From Thermalbibacter longus (GTDB lineage: Bacteria; Chloroflexota; Chloroflexia; Thermomicrobiales; Thermomicrobiaceae): DNA of 64,000 nt. Of this stretch, positions 63,117 to 64,000 are shown piece after piece. The notes beneath the pieces were generated by a model. It worked only from the letters and a program-made list of their open reading frames with translations, had not been told where the DNA came from and did no database searches. The position numbers and the translations under genes were made by a program. The stretch lies in NCBI RefSeq assembly GCF_023806485.1, contig NZ_JAMSLR010000004.1:1-64000 (forward strand). The letters run 5' to 3'. Positions within the stretch are counted from its first letter, which is position 1; each line of letters opens with the position of its first letter.

Positions 63117-64000
63117 CGCGCCGCCGGATCTCGTAGGCGGGCGACGTAACCTGATGCCGGCGTTGGAACGAGCCAGCGGGCGTGTCCAGGTAGAGGAGCG
63201 CTTCCCCGCGCGTGCGATCGGGCGTCTCTCCAGGCGTCATCTGGATCACCACGGCGTAGATGCAGTCGGCCTCCTCGAGGTCCGCTCGGGCCGCCGCGAT
63301 CGCCTCCCGCGCGAGCGACTCCAGGCCATCTGCGCTCCGTGCCGGCCGACCGGGAGAGACCAGGCAGCCGGCCAGCACGTCCCCCGCCAGTGGTTCCTCG
63401 ATCAGCAGGTGGGAGAGCCGGCCCCCGCCGTCGACCTCGACGATGCCGAGCTTCCACCTGAGCTGGCGCAGCGGCTCCAGCGCAGCGGCGCCGAGCGAGG
63501 TCGCCTCGTCGCCGTACACGTGGTCGCCCAATCGGGAGCGGATCTCCTCGACGACCCGCGCGATCGCATCCTCGGCCCGTCGGGCGTCAGCAGCCTGGGC
63601 CGTGATCCGCACGTGGACACCGTCGTCTTTCGCGTAGGTAGCGACGATCGGGTAGCCGGCTGCGACCAGGTCAGCGATAACTTGCTCGACGGCCGACTCG
63701 CCCAGCCCGATCGTCTTGAGCGTGGCCGAGCGGATAACCCCGCCGCCGAGATACGGCGCGAGGCGCGGCACAGCCTGCTCGCGCCACATGCGCTCCATCT
63801 CTCGCGGCACCCCGGGCATCGTGACGATGAAGTGGCCATCCTTGTGGACGAACCAGCCTGGGGCAGTGCCGATCGGGTTGGGGAGCGGCTCAGCCGAAGG
63901 GATGAGCCAGGCCTGCTTGCTGTTCTGTTCGGGCATAACCAGGCCGCGCGCGGCGAAGAACGCTCGGATCTGCTCCAACAAGTCGGGGTCGACTGTGACC
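63046..64000 (-). CDS. CinA-like protein, 5' partial
   Basis: The frame runs past the right end of the window (reading VTVDPDLLEQIRAFFAARG before the first possible start), so the N-terminus is missing. The MoaB/Mog-type part is seen in MPEQNSKQAWLIPSAEPLPNPIGTAPGW and TMPGVPREMERMW. The C-terminal domain, which in CinA is an NMN deamidase, starts normally at RLGDHVYGDEATSL, but the nucleophile motif AESCTGG is replaced by VEVDGGG, and downstream residues are diverged. The deamidase is therefore probably inactive. It is convergent with the glycosyltransferase gene. Confidence 0.85.
   Translation of the reverse strand, partial: VTVDPDLLEQIRAFFAARGLVMPEQNSKQAWLIPSAEPLPNPIGTAPGWFVHKDGHFIVTMPGVPREMERMWREQAVPRLAPYLGGGVIRSATLKTIGLGESAVEQVIADLVAAGYPIVATYAKDDGVHVRITAQAADARRAEDAIARVVEEIRSRLGDHVYGDEATSLGAAALEPLRQLRWKLGIVEVDGGGRLSHLLIEEPLAGDVLAGCLVSPGRPARSADGLESLAREAIAAARADLEEADCIYAVVIQMTPGETPDRTRGEALLYLDTPAGSFQRRHQVTSPAYEIRRRVSLWAAEFLRLALLQQARQHAPD

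Overview
The window is 64 kb of GC-rich, densely coded bacterial chromosome. I see no insertion sequence, phage module or CRISPR array. The gene content fits a Chloroflexota of the Thermomicrobia type (Sphaerobacter-like): a large molybdenum-hydroxylase (cox-like) cluster, two enzymes of families that usually use coenzyme F420, a HrcA/CIRCE-type groESL operon, and the yqeY-HDIG-ybeY gene order. This assignment is inferred from gene families; there is no rRNA or database match behind it.

Layout. 1-1040: C-terminal part of a secreted-type Ig-like (Big-1) repeat protein. 1391-12724 (minus strand): an eleven-gene molybdenum hydroxylase locus, read CoxG, CoxS, CoxL, CoxM, then MoxR/CoxD-type ATPase, CoxE-type VWA protein, XdhC N-half, XdhC C-half, MocA-type cytidylyltransferase, Nudix hydrolase and a second CoxL. 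A hairpin and a palindrome-bearing promoter region split it into two probable transcription units. Both large subunits carry the form II YRGAGR signature, so the substrate is unlikely to be CO. 13034-17620: a PI3/4-kinase-like protein, then tig-clpP-clpX. 17858-30305: a mosaic of single genes (ClbS/DfsB-like, allantoinase-like, zinc peptidase, prenyl synthase, DUF1786, phosphoesterase, DtxR/MntR regulator, recJ, BtpA-like, MerR regulator, adenine deaminase). 30402-32912: tRNA-Cys, F420-type nitroreductase, ADP-ribose Nudix enzyme and a LuxR response regulator. 32909-36660: purine genes purD and guaA facing purN. 36713-43465: D-threonine-aldolase-like enzyme, zinc-ribbon/HTH pair, NIF3-phosphomannomutase-DUF402 operon, PHP phosphoesterase and an AAC(3)-fold enzyme. 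43842-46242: two tandem tRNA-Thr genes, a membrane protein and a class I aminotransferase. 46418-48613: groES-groEL with promoter, perfect CIRCE and terminator. 48721-54412: five overlapping genes forming an envelope glycosylation-type cassette. 54419-57105: divergent LLM oxidoreductase and gamma-glutamyltransferase. 57468-58486: tRNA-Glu and a membrane protein. 58868-63116: yqeY, PgpH-type HDIG, ybeY and a family 2 glycosyltransferase. 63046-64000: a partial CinA-like gene.

How parts work together. The cox-like locus combines the three enzyme subunits (FeS, FAD, Mo), a CoxG-type protein, a cofactor cytidylyltransferase and the AAA/VWA/XdhC maturation set. The purine genes and adenine deaminase indicate nucleotide synthesis and salvage. 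Trigger factor, ClpXP and GroESL give a protein-quality-control theme. The most distinctive unexplained block is the five-gene cassette at 48721-54412, which joins a GT4 transferase, an LPG-synthase-like membrane protein, a GT-C-type membrane protein, an SH3 lipoprotein and a zinc-ribbon methyltransferase by successive stop/start overlaps. Other items worth attention are a YbeY with an altered third zinc ligand, a CinA whose deamidase motif is lost, a coupled leader ORF before yqeY, and several exact palindromes or direct repeats placed on promoters.
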